Assembly (NCBI RefSeq): GCF_009765785.1
Contig: NZ_LMUT01000003.1
Coordinates: forward strand, 545,570 to 609,569
Length of the DNA: 64,000 bases
Direction of reading: 5' to 3'
Source of the DNA: Granulicella sp. L46
GTDB taxonomy: Bacteria > Acidobacteriota > Terriglobia > Terriglobales > Acidobacteriaceae
Of the stretch, positions 7,164 through 15,565 are shown piece by piece. The notes beneath the pieces were generated by a model. It saw only the letters and a program-made list of their open reading frames with translations. It ran no database searches and was not told where the DNA came from. The number at the start of each line of letters is the position of its first letter. Positions within the stretch are counted from its first letter, which is position 1. The position numbers and the translations under genes were made by a program.

Positions 7164-8072
7164 TCAGGGCAGGAAAAACCGTCCTTCTGCCACAGAAATG
7201 GTGCGTCCCGAAACTTCTACCGAGTGAACCCTCTCCCCCTCCAGCGTCGCCCGCACCCCAATCCGACTCGGCCGCTGCATCTCAATCCCCTGCTCAATCA
7301 ATACTTCACGCCCAGATGAAACCAGTCCCGTCTTGACCAGCCACGCAATGCAGCAGCCCGCCGCCGATCCCGTTGCTGGATCCTCTCCTGAATAAAACTG
7401 CATGCGCGCATGCCAATCTGCCCCACCCGCCTCCTGCGCCAACGGCGCAATGCAATAGAAAAACTGCGCATCATTCCTCGCTGTCCATACCTGCGCCTCC
7501 TGTTGCACTAATTGCAATCGCTGCGAAACTTCAACCGACCGGAGCAACACAATGCAAAACGGCACACCCGTCGACACCGTCTGCGGCAGATACTCTACCG
7601 AGAGATCATCGGCATTCAATCCGATCGCGCGCGCAACCTCCGCTCGATCATGCGTCGCCCCAAACACAGGATCCTTCTGCGTCATCGTCGCGCGCACACC
7701 AACATCGCCTTCATCACATTGATCAAAGCGAACGGTAATCCTCCCCACATTCAATCGCAGCGTAATCATCTCCGCGCCACGCAGCGTCGGATGGTTCAAG
7801 TACAACCACGTAGCCGTACCCAACGTCGGATGTCCCGCGAACGGCAGCTCTTCCTGCGTGGTGAAGATGCGAACCCGCACACCTTCGCGCTGCTCCTTCT
7901 CCGCGTCACTCGGAAAAATGAACGTCGTCTCAGACAAATTCGTCTCGCGAGCGATCCGCTGCATCTCGTCATCGGACAACCCGCACGCATCATGAAACAC
8001 AGCCAGTGCATTGCCCTCCAGCGGGCGCTCAGCGAAGACATCGAGGACGGAATATCCAAGCGTACGTGGCAT
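7164..8072 (-). CDS. PhzF-family isomerase/epimerase-like protein
   Basis: A 302-residue protein matching the PhzF family (diaminopimelate-epimerase fold): N-terminal VLDVFAERPLEGNALAVF, then ARETNLSETTFIF with the catalytic Glu48, EELPFAGHPTLGTA, and the second-half GEDPATGSAAGCC. PhzF proteins isomerise small metabolites, but most members outside phenazine clusters have no known substrate. There is no phenazine gene nearby, so the physiological substrate is unknown. It starts at ATG 8072 and is divergent from the peroxiredoxin unit. Frames on the opposite strand through this gene are shadows. Confidence 0.88.
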   Translation of the reverse strand: MPRTLGYSVLDVFAERPLEGNALAVFHDACGLSDDEMQRIARETNLSETTFIFPSDAEKEQREGVRVRIFTTQEELPFAGHPTLGTATWLYLNHPTLRGAEMITLRLNVGRITVRFDQCDEGDVGVRATMTQKDPVFGATHDRAEVARAIGLNADDLSVEYLPQTVSTGVPFCIVLLRSVEVSQRLQLVQQEAQVWTARNDAQFFYCIAPLAQEAGGADWHARMQFYSGEDPATGSAAGCCIAWLVKTGLVSSGREVLIEQGIEMQRPSRIGVRATLEGERVHSVEVSGRTISVAEGRFFLP

Positions 8073-8148
8073 GTTTCCATCCTATGTGACCCAGCTAAGT
8101 GCAGACGCCGCAAGCAACCACCTTTTGGAGTCCAGACCTGGGCCGGTC

Positions 8149-8177
8149 TTGACATCGATAACGCGCCGCCGTACCTT
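8149..8177 (+). promoter_or_regulatory. Candidate sigma-70-type promoter for the leader/peroxiredoxin unit
   Basis: TTGACA (8149-8154), a 17-bp spacer and TACCTT (8172-8177) lie in the divergent region between the PhzF-like gene and the peroxiredoxin gene. A transcript from about 8184 would carry the leader ORF, the terminator and the peroxiredoxin gene. The -35 is a perfect match; the -10 matches TATAAT at only three of six positions. Confidence 0.45.
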
Positions 8178-8262
8178 ATCAACAACCGCAAGGGAAGCGA
8201 AACTGCTTCTACGCTGGCGCTAGGCGCCCGCGGCGGTACTAAGTTTAGAAGCACTCAACTCA

Positions 8263-8343
8263 ATGACACTGACCGTCTCCAACTCGATGCTCTGCTGCTG
8301 TGGTTGCTGCTGTTGCTGCGGCCCCACACGGGTGAGCGGATGA
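8263..8343 (+). CDS. Polycysteine leader peptide (26 aa)
   Basis: A 26-codon frame contains CTC followed by CCCGCCCCC at codons 11-19: eight Cys codons (six TGC, two TGT) interrupted by one Gly. It ends at TGA 8341-8343, 43 nt before a strong terminator hairpin and 147 nt before the 1-Cys peroxiredoxin start. Start is ATG 8263, or ATG 8287 for an 18-residue version; no strong Shine-Dalgarno precedes either. In mycobacteria, short ORFs with runs of Cys codons are established cysteine-responsive attenuators. This frame has that architecture, so I infer ribosomes stalling on Cys codons when Cys-tRNA is scarce. It could be a chance reading of CTG-rich DNA, but the density of Cys codons, the stop and the terminator placement argue against that. 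Confidence 0.6.
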   Translation: MTLTVSNSMLCCCGCCCCCGPTRVSG

Positions 8344-8386
8344 GCGAATCGAGACGATAGCAAAGCGTCAAGAAACGAACATCAAG

Positions 8387-8424
8387 ACCCACCCAAGGCT
8401 CAGCCGGGTGGGTTTTCTGCTTTT
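8387..8424 (+). terminator. Intrinsic terminator between leader peptide and peroxiredoxin (candidate attenuator)
   Basis: Arms ACCCACCC (8387-8394) and GGGTGGGT (8406-8413), with an inner GGC/GCC pair, are followed by TTTTCTGCTTTT. It lies upstream of the peroxiredoxin start (8491) and downstream of the Cys-rich ORF, on the coding strand. Short alternative pairings are possible: GGGTG at 8330-8334 with CACCC at 8390-8394, and CCCAC at 8323-8327 with GTGGG at 8408-8412. Both involve the 3' part of the leader ORF, but at 5 bp each they are weak. Confidence 0.75.
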
Positions 8425-8490
8425 ACCGACATTCCCCAAAACTGCTCTTCAAGCAAAGCTCAAACTTTATTCAGAAGGACGGAAAACACG

Positions 8491-9147
8491 ATGTCACTCC
8501 GGATCAACGATATTGCTCCCGATTTCACCGCCGACACCACGCAGGGCACCATCCACTTCCATGAATGGATCGGCGACGGCTGGGCCGTTCTCTTCTCCCA
8601 CCCCAAGGACTTCACCCCGGTCTGCACCACCGAACTCGGCGCCGTGGCTGGCCTCGAACGCCAATTCGCGCAGCGCGGCGCGAAAGTTATCGGCCTCTCC
8701 GTCGACCCCGTCGACAGCCACAGCAAGTGGACCCAGGATATCGAAGACGTCGGCGGCCACAAGGTCAACTACCCGCTCATCGGCGACCCCACCCTTACCA
8801 TCGCGAAGCTCTACGACATGTTGCCCGCCGACGCCGGTGAGACCAGCGAAGGCCGCACTCCCGCCAACAACGCACCCGTTCGCACCGTCTTCGTCATTGG
8901 CCCCGACAAGCGCATCAAGCTCCAAATCGCTTACCCCATGACCACCGGCCGTAACTTCGACGAAGTCATCCGCGTGCTCGACTCCATCCAACTGACCGCG
9001 AAGCATAAAGTCGCAACGCCAGCCAACTGGAAGCAGGGTGAGGACGTCATCATCACCGGCGCCGTTTCCAACGAAGATGCCGACAAGATCTTCCCCGGCT
9101 ACAAAACCGTGAAGCCTTACCTGCGTACGACAGCGCAGCCGCAGTAG
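8491..9147 (+). CDS. 1-Cys peroxiredoxin (Prx6 type)
   Basis: A 218-residue thiol peroxidase that reduces H2O2 and organic hydroperoxides. The active-site segment HPKDFTPVCTTELG has the peroxidatic Cys45; no other Cys is present, so it is a 1-Cys enzyme needing an external thiol such as glutathione-like or thioredoxin-type donors. The long C-terminal half (NNAPVRTVFVIGPDKRIKL... TPANWKQGEDVII) is the dimerisation region of the Prx6 class. Shine-Dalgarno AGAAGGA precedes ATG by about 10 nt. Upstream are a leader peptide and terminator; tRNA-Cys starts 53 nt after the stop, on the same strand. Regulation by cysteine supply is inferred from that context. Confidence 0.93.
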   Translation: MSLRINDIAPDFTADTTQGTIHFHEWIGDGWAVLFSHPKDFTPVCTTELGAVAGLERQFAQRGAKVIGLSVDPVDSHSKWTQDIEDVGGHKVNYPLIGDPTLTIAKLYDMLPADAGETSEGRTPANNAPVRTVFVIGPDKRIKLQIAYPMTTGRNFDEVIRVLDSIQLTAKHKVATPANWKQGEDVIITGAVSNEDADKIFPGYKTVKPYLRTTAQPQ

Positions 9148-9161
9148 TTTCTTACAGAACC

Positions 9162-9194
9162 TTCTGCCGTGTATCGTCAACATGCGCGGCAGAA
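9162..9194 (+). repeat. Inverted repeat between peroxiredoxin and tRNA-Cys
   Basis: Eight-base arms TTCTGCCG (9162-9169) and CGGCAGAA (9187-9194) end six bases before the tRNA. No T-run follows, so it may be a processing or protection stem rather than a terminator. If it does not terminate, the tRNA is co-transcribed with the peroxiredoxin. Confidence 0.5.
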
Positions 9195-9200
9195 TCATGA

Positions 9201-9276
9201 GCACCGGTGGCGAAGTGGCTAACGCGCTGGTCTGCAAAACCAGTATTCGCGGGTTCAATTCCCGCCCGGTGCTCCA
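9201..9276 (+). tRNA. tRNA-Cys (anticodon GCA)
   Basis: A complete cloverleaf can be folded by eye: acceptor GCACCGG/CCGGTGC, anticodon stem CTGGT/ACCAG around CTGCAAA (anticodon GCA), T-stem GCGGG/CCCGC with loop TTCAATT, discriminator T and an encoded CCA. It follows the 1-Cys peroxiredoxin by 53 bp on the same strand. No clear promoter is seen between them, although the gap is long enough for one. About 220 bp of non-coding DNA then separates it from the efflux operon. Confidence 0.96.
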
Positions 9277-9495
9277 TCATTCTTTCGCCTCGAGTTGTTG
9301 ACCAAACCAAAGTGCGTGATCGATCGTCACTAAGCTCCAAGCGAGTAGGTCTTGGCGAGCTCCGCACCATCTCAAACATGACTGCCAGCCTTTGCGCTTT
9401 TCGCACACGCCGTGCGACTATCGGCCACTCGCCGAGTCTTTCGTTACTCCGTTACAGTCATACAAGGGGGATCCCTCACCCCTGGAGAGCGCTTC

Positions 9496-12400
9496 ATGTG
9501 GATTGTCCGGCTTGCGCTTAACCGGCCGTATACCTTCGTCGTCCTCGCGATTCTCATCCTGATCGCAGCGCCGGTGCTCATCCTGCGGACCCCCACCGAT
9601 ATCTTCCCCAACATTAATATCCCCGTCGTCTCCGTTGCGTGGCAGTACACGGGCCTCAGCCCCGAAGAGGTCGAGGGTCGCATCACCGGCCCCTACGAGC
9701 GCTCCCTCACCACCCTCGTCGATAACATCCAGCACACCGAATCGACCAGCCTCAACGGCCAGGCCATCGTCAAGATCTACCTGCAGCCCGGCGCCTCCCT
9801 CGATACCGCCAATGCTCAGGTCTCTGCCGCCGCCGAGGGCCAGCTCAAGTCGCTCCCTCCCGGCATTCTCCCTCCCCAGATCATCAATTTCTCAGCCTCG
9901 AGCGTTCCCATCCTTCAGCTCGGCCTCTCCGGCAAAGGCCTCAACGAACAGCAGCTCAACGACTACGGCCTCAACATCATAAGACCGCAGTTGGTCACCA
10001 TCCCCGGAGCCGTTGTCCCCGCCGTCTACGGTGGCAAGCAACGCTCCATCATGCTGAACCTCGACCCCAAGAAGATGCAGGCGGTCGGCGTCTCCCCAGG
10101 CGAGGTCCTTGCCGTCTTCGGCAATCAGAACATCGTCGAACCCGGTGGCACCGCTAAGATCGGACCCTCCGAATACGATGTCCGTTTCAACAGCACGCCC
10201 AGCACGCTCGAGGGCCTGGGAAATATCCCCCTCAAACAAGTCAATGGCGCGACCGTCTATCTCAAGGACGTCGCCACCGTCAGCGACGGCTCCATTCCCC
10301 AGACCAACATCGTTCGCCAGGACGGACACCGCGCCGTCCTCATTACCATCCTCAAATCCGGCTCCGCCTCCACACTCAGCGTCGTCGAGGGCATCAAGAA
10401 TCTTCTCCCCCGCGTAGCCGCCACCGTCCCCAAAGAGCTTAAGATCCAGCCCATCGGCGACCAGTCCATCTTCGTCCGCTCCTCCATCGACGGCGTCATC
10501 CGCGAAGGCGTCATCGCCGCCACCCTCACCGGCCTGATGATCCTCCTCTTCCTCGGCTCCTGGCGCTCGACGCTCATCATCGCGGTGTCCATTCCCCTCT
10601 CTATCCTTGTCTCCATCATCGTCCTCAGTCTCATCGGTCAGACCATCAACATCATGACCCTCGGAGGCCTCGCACTCGCCGTCGGCATCCTCGTCGACGA
10701 CGCCACCGTTGAAATCGAAAACACCAACCGCTACCTCGAAGAAGGCCACCAACTCCGCGAAGCCATCCTCGAAGGCGCCGCCCAGATTGCCGTTCCCGCC
10801 CTCGTCTCGACCCTCTCCATCTGCATCGTCTTTCTCCCCATGTTCTTCCTCTCCGGCGTCACCGGCTACCTCTTTCAGCCGCTCGCCGAAGCCGTCGTCT
10901 TCGCCATGCTGGCTTCGTACTTCTTGTCCAGAACCCTCGTGCCCACCATGGCCATGTATCTGCTCAAGCCCATCGACCACCACGCACCGCTCTCCCAGGG
11001 TTTCTTCTCCCGCTTCCAGCGCGCCTTCGAGCGCGGCTTCGAAAGCGTTCGCTCCGCCTACGAATCCCTTCTCACCCAGCTCGTCAAAGCCCGCGTTCTC
11101 TTCATCCCCCTCTTCCTGCTTGCCTGCCTGATCTGCATGCTGCTCATCCCCCTGCTCGGCCAGAACTTCTTCCCCAATAACGACAACGGCTCGTTCATCC
11201 TGCACGTGCGCGCCAAGACCGGTACCCGCATCGAAGAAACCGCTCGGCTCTGCGATCTCATCGAGCAGTCCATTCGCTCCACCGTGCCGCAGAATCAGAT
11301 GGACAACATCCTCGACAACATCGGCCTTCCCTACTCCACCCTCAACACCCAGCACGCCACCAGCGGCCTCTTCGGAGCTGCCGACGCCGACATCATGGTC
11401 TCCCTCAAGAAGGATCACTCCCCCACCGCCGACTATGTCCGCACCCTGCGCGAGCGCCTGCCCCGCGAGTTCCCCGGTGCTACCTTCTACTTCCTTCCTT
11501 CCGACATCGTTACCCAGATCCTCAACTTCGGCCTTCCCGCACCCATCGATATCCAGATCGAAGGGGCCGACGATCCCGGCAACCGCATCGTCGCCGCCAG
11601 GATGATGCAGCAGCTCGGCCAGGTCCCCGGGCTCGTCGATCTCCGTCTCGAACAACCCAATGACGGGCCCGTGCTCAACGTCGCCGTCGACCGCACCAAG
11701 GCTCTGCAGGGCGGCTACACCCAGAGCGACATTGGCACCTCCGCAGTCAATATTCTTTCTGGCTCGGCGCAGCTCCAGCCGCAGTTCTTCCTCAACGGCA
11801 AGAACCACGTCGCGTACAGCATCATCGCGGAGACGCCGCAGTATCAGATCCAATCTCTGCGCGACCTCGAAAATATCCCCCTCGCCTCGCCCACCGCCAA
11901 GACACCGGAAATCCTCGCCGACGTAGCCGCCATCTCGCGTTCCACCGAGCCTCCCATCATCAGCCACGTCAACACCCGCCGCACCCTCGACATCTACGCC
12001 AATGTTCAGGATCGCGACCTCGGCTCTGTCGCCCGCCAAGTCAAACGCATCGTCGATAGCAATCGCCCGTCTCTCGCCCGCGGCAACTTCGTTCGCATCA
12101 GCGGCCAGGTCGACACCATGCAGACCTCCTACATCAGCCTGCTCTTCGGCCTCGTCTTCTCCATCGTTCTCGTCTACCTGCTCATCGTGGTCAACTTCCA
12201 ATCCTGGCTTGACCCCTTCATCATCATCACCGCTCTACCTGCGGCCATCGCCGGCATCGTCGTCTTTCTCTTCCTCACGCACACCACGCTCTCCGTCCCC
12301 GCTCTTATGGGTTCGATCATGTGCATGGGCGTTGCCACCGCAAACTCTATCCTCGTCGTCTCCTTCGCCAAAGATCGTCTGCGCATCAGTGGCGACGCCT

Positions 12401-12675
12401 TGCTCGCTGCTGTCGAAGCCGGCACCACTCGCTTCCGTCCCGTCTGCATGACGGCCCTAGCCATGATCATCGGCATGGTTCCCATGGCGCTCGGTCTGGG
12501 CGACGGTGGCCAGCAGAACGCTCCGCTCGGCCGTGCCGTCATCGGTGGACTTTCGCTCGCTACGGTCGCCACCCTCATCTTTGTACCCGCGGTCTTCGCA
12601 CTTCTGCATGGCCGCGAGCGACGTTCCGATACCATGCCAGCATCATCCCCACAGGAAACCGTAGCGATCGGGTAG
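9496..12675 (+). CDS. RND efflux pump, inner-membrane transporter subunit
   Basis: A 1059-residue proton-driven exporter of the HAE-RND type. It has TM1 (RPYTFVVLAILILIAA), the DIFPNINIPVV motif, two large periplasmic loops and two sets of six membrane segments. The proton-relay pair Asp-Asp is in GILVDDATVEIENTNR (about residue 399). The C-terminal half has GMVPMALGLGDGGQQ, equivalent to the conserved loop after TM11. ATG 9496 has GGAGAG upstream and gives the usual MWIVRLALNRP start; the frame is open further upstream but without an SD. The adaptor and outer-membrane channel genes follow, forming a complete tripartite pump. Substrates cannot be predicted. A long opposite-strand frame over this gene is a shadow. 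Confidence 0.95.
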   Translation: MWIVRLALNRPYTFVVLAILILIAAPVLILRTPTDIFPNINIPVVSVAWQYTGLSPEEVEGRITGPYERSLTTLVDNIQHTESTSLNGQAIVKIYLQPGASLDTANAQVSAAAEGQLKSLPPGILPPQIINFSASSVPILQLGLSGKGLNEQQLNDYGLNIIRPQLVTIPGAVVPAVYGGKQRSIMLNLDPKKMQAVGVSPGEVLAVFGNQNIVEPGGTAKIGPSEYDVRFNSTPSTLEGLGNIPLKQVNGATVYLKDVATVSDGSIPQTNIVRQDGHRAVLITILKSGSASTLSVVEGIKNLLPRVAATVPKELKIQPIGDQSIFVRSSIDGVIREGVIAATLTGLMILLFLGSWRSTLIIAVSIPLSILVSIIVLSLIGQTINIMTLGGLALAVGILVDDATVEIENTNRYLEEGHQLREAILEGAAQIAVPALVSTLSICIVFLPMFFLSGVTGYLFQPLAEAVVFAMLASYFLSRTLVPTMAMYLLKPIDHHAPLSQGFFSRFQRAFERGFESVRSAYESLLTQLVKARVLFIPLFLLACLICMLLIPLLGQNFFPNNDNGSFILHVRAKTGTRIEETARLCDLIEQSIRSTVPQNQMDNILDNIGLPYSTLNTQHATSGLFGAADADIMVSLKKDHSPTADYVRTLRERLPREFPGATFYFLPSDIVTQILNFGLPAPIDIQIEGADDPGNRIVAARMMQQLGQVPGLVDLRLEQPNDGPVLNVAVDRTKALQGGYTQSDIGTSAVNILSGSAQLQPQFFLNGKNHVAYSIIAETPQYQIQSLRDLENIPLASPTAKTPEILADVAAISRSTEPPIISHVNTRRTLDIYANVQDRDLGSVARQVKRIVDSNRPSLARGNFVRISGQVDTMQTSYISLLFGLVFSIVLVYLLIVVNFQSWLDPFIIITALPAAIAGIVVFLFLTHTTLSVPALMGSIMCMGVATANSILVVSFAKDRLRISGDALLAAVEAGTTRFRPVCMTALAMIIGMVPMALGLGDGGQQNAPLGRAVIGGLSLATVATLIFVPAVFALLHGRERRSDTMPASSPQETVAIG

Positions 12676-12711
12676 CCCGTCCGCACCAAGCACCCACTGG
12701 AGATCAGGACC

Positions 12712-13992
12712 ATGCCCATCCACAACACCGACGTCCAAACCGACATCAATACCGACATGACGACACCCTCTGCTGATTACGCTCCATCGGAGCACCCGAT
12801 CCCAGCTCACCCCGATCCCGCCCGTGCGCTCCCCTCCCCGCAGCGGCTGCCCAGTGCTGTCATCGTCACCCTCATCGTGATCGCATTGCTCCTGCTTGCC
12901 GGCATCGTCTATCGTTTCATCGGCGGTGCAGCCGATGAGCGTCACCTCGCGAAGCAGACCAAGCTCGACGCAATCCCAACCGTGGACGTCATCTCCCCCA
13001 TCGTCTCGGGCGCAACCTCTGAAATCGCGTTGCCCGGCAACACCCAGGCCTTCGACGACACGCCCATCTACGCGCGCACCAGCGGCTACCTCAAACAGTG
13101 GTTCGTCGACATCGGCCAGCACGTCAGCAAGGGTGAGCTCATGGCCACCATCGAAACACCCGAGCTCGACGAGCAGCTGCAGGTAGCCCAGGCCGATCTC
13201 AAAAGCGCGCAGGCCGATCTCAACCTCGCTATCACCACCTCCAACCGCTTTACGAATCTCCTCAAGCTCGACTCCGTCTCCCAGCAGGAGACCGACGTTG
13301 CCGTCTCAGGCGCGGCCGCCAAACGTGCTGCCGTAGAAGCTGCAGAAGCCAACGTCCGGCGCCTCTCGCAACTCCAGTCTTTCGAGAAGATCTACGCTCC
13401 CTACTCCGGCATCGTAACGCAGCGCAATACCGACATTGGCGACCTCATCAATGCAGGCTCCGCCACAACCACCAACACCGCCAAAGAGCTCTTCCATATC
13501 GCCTCGGTTAATCAGTTGCGCGTCTTCGTCGCCGTACCCGAGGTCTACGCCCCAGACATTCATAACGGAGATACGGCAACCCTTACTCTCGATGAATATC
13601 CTGACCAGGTCTTCACCGGCATCGTCACCCGCAACTCCGGTTCCATCGATCCAAGCTCTCGAACGCTCAACGTTGAGGTCGACGTAAACAACCGCAACGG
13701 CAAGCTGCTCCCCGGTGCCTACGTCTTCGTCCACTTCAAGATTCCATTCCAAAGCCGTGAACTCTCCATACCTTCCGACGCCCTCATCTTCCGCGCCCAG
13801 GGCCTGCAGGTGGGTGTTGTGCGCGACGGTCATGTGCACTTGCAGACCATCACCATCGGCAAGGACAACGGCAAGACCGTAGAGGTTGCCACCGGACTCT
13901 CTCCGACCGACAAGGTCATCCTCTCTCCCTCCGATTCGCTGGCCGAAGGTCAGCCGGTGAACATCGCCACGCAACCGGCGGTGATGCAATGA
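12712..13992 (+). CDS. RND efflux periplasmic adaptor (membrane fusion protein)
   Basis: A 426-residue adaptor with a cytoplasmic N-tail of ~45 residues, one membrane anchor (about residues 45-65, VIVTLIVIALLLLAGIVY), a biotinyl-lipoyl half motif (TSGYLKQWFVDIGQHVSKGELMATIETPE), an alpha-helical hairpin, the second lipoyl half (IYAPYSGIVTQRNTDIGDLI) and beta-barrel and membrane-proximal domains. It joins the RND transporter to the outer-membrane channel. It lies 36 bp after the transporter gene, and its stop overlaps the next start by 4 bp (ATGA), indicating coupled translation. Confidence 0.94.
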   Translation: MPIHNTDVQTDINTDMTTPSADYAPSEHPIPAHPDPARALPSPQRLPSAVIVTLIVIALLLLAGIVYRFIGGAADERHLAKQTKLDAIPTVDVISPIVSGATSEIALPGNTQAFDDTPIYARTSGYLKQWFVDIGQHVSKGELMATIETPELDEQLQVAQADLKSAQADLNLAITTSNRFTNLLKLDSVSQQETDVAVSGAAAKRAAVEAAEANVRRLSQLQSFEKIYAPYSGIVTQRNTDIGDLINAGSATTTNTAKELFHIASVNQLRVFVAVPEVYAPDIHNGDTATLTLDEYPDQVFTGIVTRNSGSIDPSSRTLNVEVDVNNRNGKLLPGAYVFVHFKIPFQSRELSIPSDALIFRAQGLQVGVVRDGHVHLQTITIGKDNGKTVEVATGLSPTDKVILSPSDSLAEGQPVNIATQPAVMQ

Positions 13993-15476
13993 AGCCTCGA
14001 TCGCCGCTTCAATACGCGTCGCTCAGCGCAGCCTCCCTGGCCACCCTCGCGCTCGCAGGATGCATGGTCGGTCCTAAATACAAGACACCCTCTGTTCCAA
14101 CCGCGCCCTCCTTCAAAGAGATCAGCCCCAGCGCCGACTCCAGCGCCTTCAAAGACAACGCAGACTGGCAAACCGCCAAGCCGCAGGACACCATCCCCCG
14201 CGGCAACTGGTGGACTATCTTCCACGACGACGGGCTCAACGCACTAGAACCGCAGGTCGCCGACGCCAATCAAACCCTGAAGATCGCAGATGCCAATCTT
14301 CGTGGCGCACGCGCCAACCTTCGCGTGCAGAATGCGACCAAATATCCGACGGTTGGCCTCAATCCTTTCCTGGGCGGCGTACGCGACTCCGCCAACCAAC
14401 CCTACTTCAATGTGGCATCCTCCAACAGCGGAGAAGGTGACCTCGAACTGCCCTTGCAACTGAGCTATGAAGTCGACCTTTGGGGAGCAGTCCGGCGCAA
14501 CATCACCGCGGCCCGCGAGCAGTCACAAGCCACCGCAGCCGACCTCCAAACCGCCCTCCTGTCTCTCCAGGCAGAAGTAGCAATGGATTATTTCGAGCTC
14601 CGTGCAGCCGACGCGCAGCAAAAACTTCTCAACGACACCGTCTCGCAATACGCAGAAGCCGTTCGCATCACCAACGACCGCTACCTCGGCGGCGTCGCCG
14701 TAAAGTCCGACCTCACCCAGGCAAAAACCCAGCTTCAGGATGCCGAGGTGCAGGCCTCCGATGTTGCCATCGCACGCTCCCAATTCGAGCACGCCATCGC
14801 CATCCTCATCGGCAAGCCTCCCGCGTCCTTCAGCCTGCCGCCGTCCCCGCTCCCACTCTCAGATGCGCCGCCGGTCATTCCTCCCGGCCTCCCCTCGCAG
14901 CTCCTCGAGCGCCGTCCCGACATTGCTGCCGCTGAGCGCCGCACCGCCGCTGCCAACGAGCAGATCGGCATCGCACGCGCCGCCTACTTCCCTTCGCTCA
15001 ACATTGGCGCGACCGCCGGGCAGGAGAGCACCAGCTTTACCTCGCTGTTTGAATCCTCCAGCTTCATCTACGCGCTCGGTCCCACCATTGGCCAAACGTT
15101 CTTCGACGGCGGCCGCCGCCGCGGCATCTCCGAAGAAGCCCTCGCCAACTACGACAGCACCACCGCCAGCTATCGCCAGACCGTCCTCACCGCCTATCAG
15201 CAGGTCGAGGACAACCTCGTCGCGCTCCGCGTTCTCTCCCACGAGCAGGATCAACAGCGTGAAGCCACCGCCTCCGCCGTCGAATCAGAACGCATCTTCA
15301 ACAACCGCTACGTCGGAGGCGTCGATACCTATCTGCAAGTCATCACGGCCCAGACCTCGGCGCTCATAAACCAACGCAACGACATCGACATCCTGCGCCG
15401 CCGCATGGACGCCAGCGTTCTCCTGATAAAAGTCCTCGGCGGCGGCTGGAACCGCACCCAACTCCCCACCCATTAA
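13989..15476 (+). CDS. RND efflux outer-membrane channel lipoprotein (NodT/OprM family)
   Basis: A 495-residue outer-membrane factor. The signal peptide ends in a lipobox (TLALAGC, Cys about residue 24) followed by MVGPKYKTPSVP, a typical NodT-family opening. Two repeated OEP halves follow, the second starting PSQLLERRPDIAAAERR, a signature of the family. It forms the trimeric TolC-like exit duct of the pump. It overlaps the adaptor gene by 4 bp, and a strong terminator follows 22 bp after the stop, closing the three-gene operon. Confidence 0.95.
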   Translation: MKPRSPLQYASLSAASLATLALAGCMVGPKYKTPSVPTAPSFKEISPSADSSAFKDNADWQTAKPQDTIPRGNWWTIFHDDGLNALEPQVADANQTLKIADANLRGARANLRVQNATKYPTVGLNPFLGGVRDSANQPYFNVASSNSGEGDLELPLQLSYEVDLWGAVRRNITAAREQSQATAADLQTALLSLQAEVAMDYFELRAADAQQKLLNDTVSQYAEAVRITNDRYLGGVAVKSDLTQAKTQLQDAEVQASDVAIARSQFEHAIAILIGKPPASFSLPPSPLPLSDAPPVIPPGLPSQLLERRPDIAAAERRTAAANEQIGIARAAYFPSLNIGATAGQESTSFTSLFESSSFIYALGPTIGQTFFDGGRRRGISEEALANYDSTTASYRQTVLTAYQQVEDNLVALRVLSHEQDQQREATASAVESERIFNNRYVGGVDTYLQVITAQTSALINQRNDIDILRRRMDASVLLIKVLGGGWNRTQLPTH

Positions 15477-15498
15477 ACACGCACCTTACATCACGCAG

Positions 15499-15530
15499 AA
15501 AGGCCGCTCACCCGAGCGGCCTTTGTCTTC
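15499..15530 (+). terminator. Intrinsic terminator of the efflux operon
   Basis: AAAGGCCGCTC (15499-15509) pairs with GAGCGGCCTTT (15514-15524), followed by GTCTTCT. It lies between convergent genes (the efflux operon and mreB), and the A-rich left flank would also serve the minus strand. Confidence 0.85.
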
Positions 15531-15565
15531 TCTACACTCTATCCTCTACACCCTATCCCCTGTAC

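Noticed and set aside
7512-8360. 282-codon plus-strand frame over the PhzF-like gene and leader region
   Set aside because: Mostly antisense to the PhzF-like gene and Arg-rich. Its end reads the Cys-codon run in another frame as a Leu-rich stretch, which has no separate start.
9201-9495. tRNA-Cys as an integration site for a genomic island
   Set aside because: I found no second copy of the tRNA 3' end downstream and no integrase; the following genes are an ordinary efflux operon.
9892-12201. 769-codon open frame on the minus strand across the RND transporter gene
   Set aside because: It is antisense to a clear RND protein; GC-rich third positions leave few stops. Its translation is an acidic Gly/Asp/Glu-rich string without domains.
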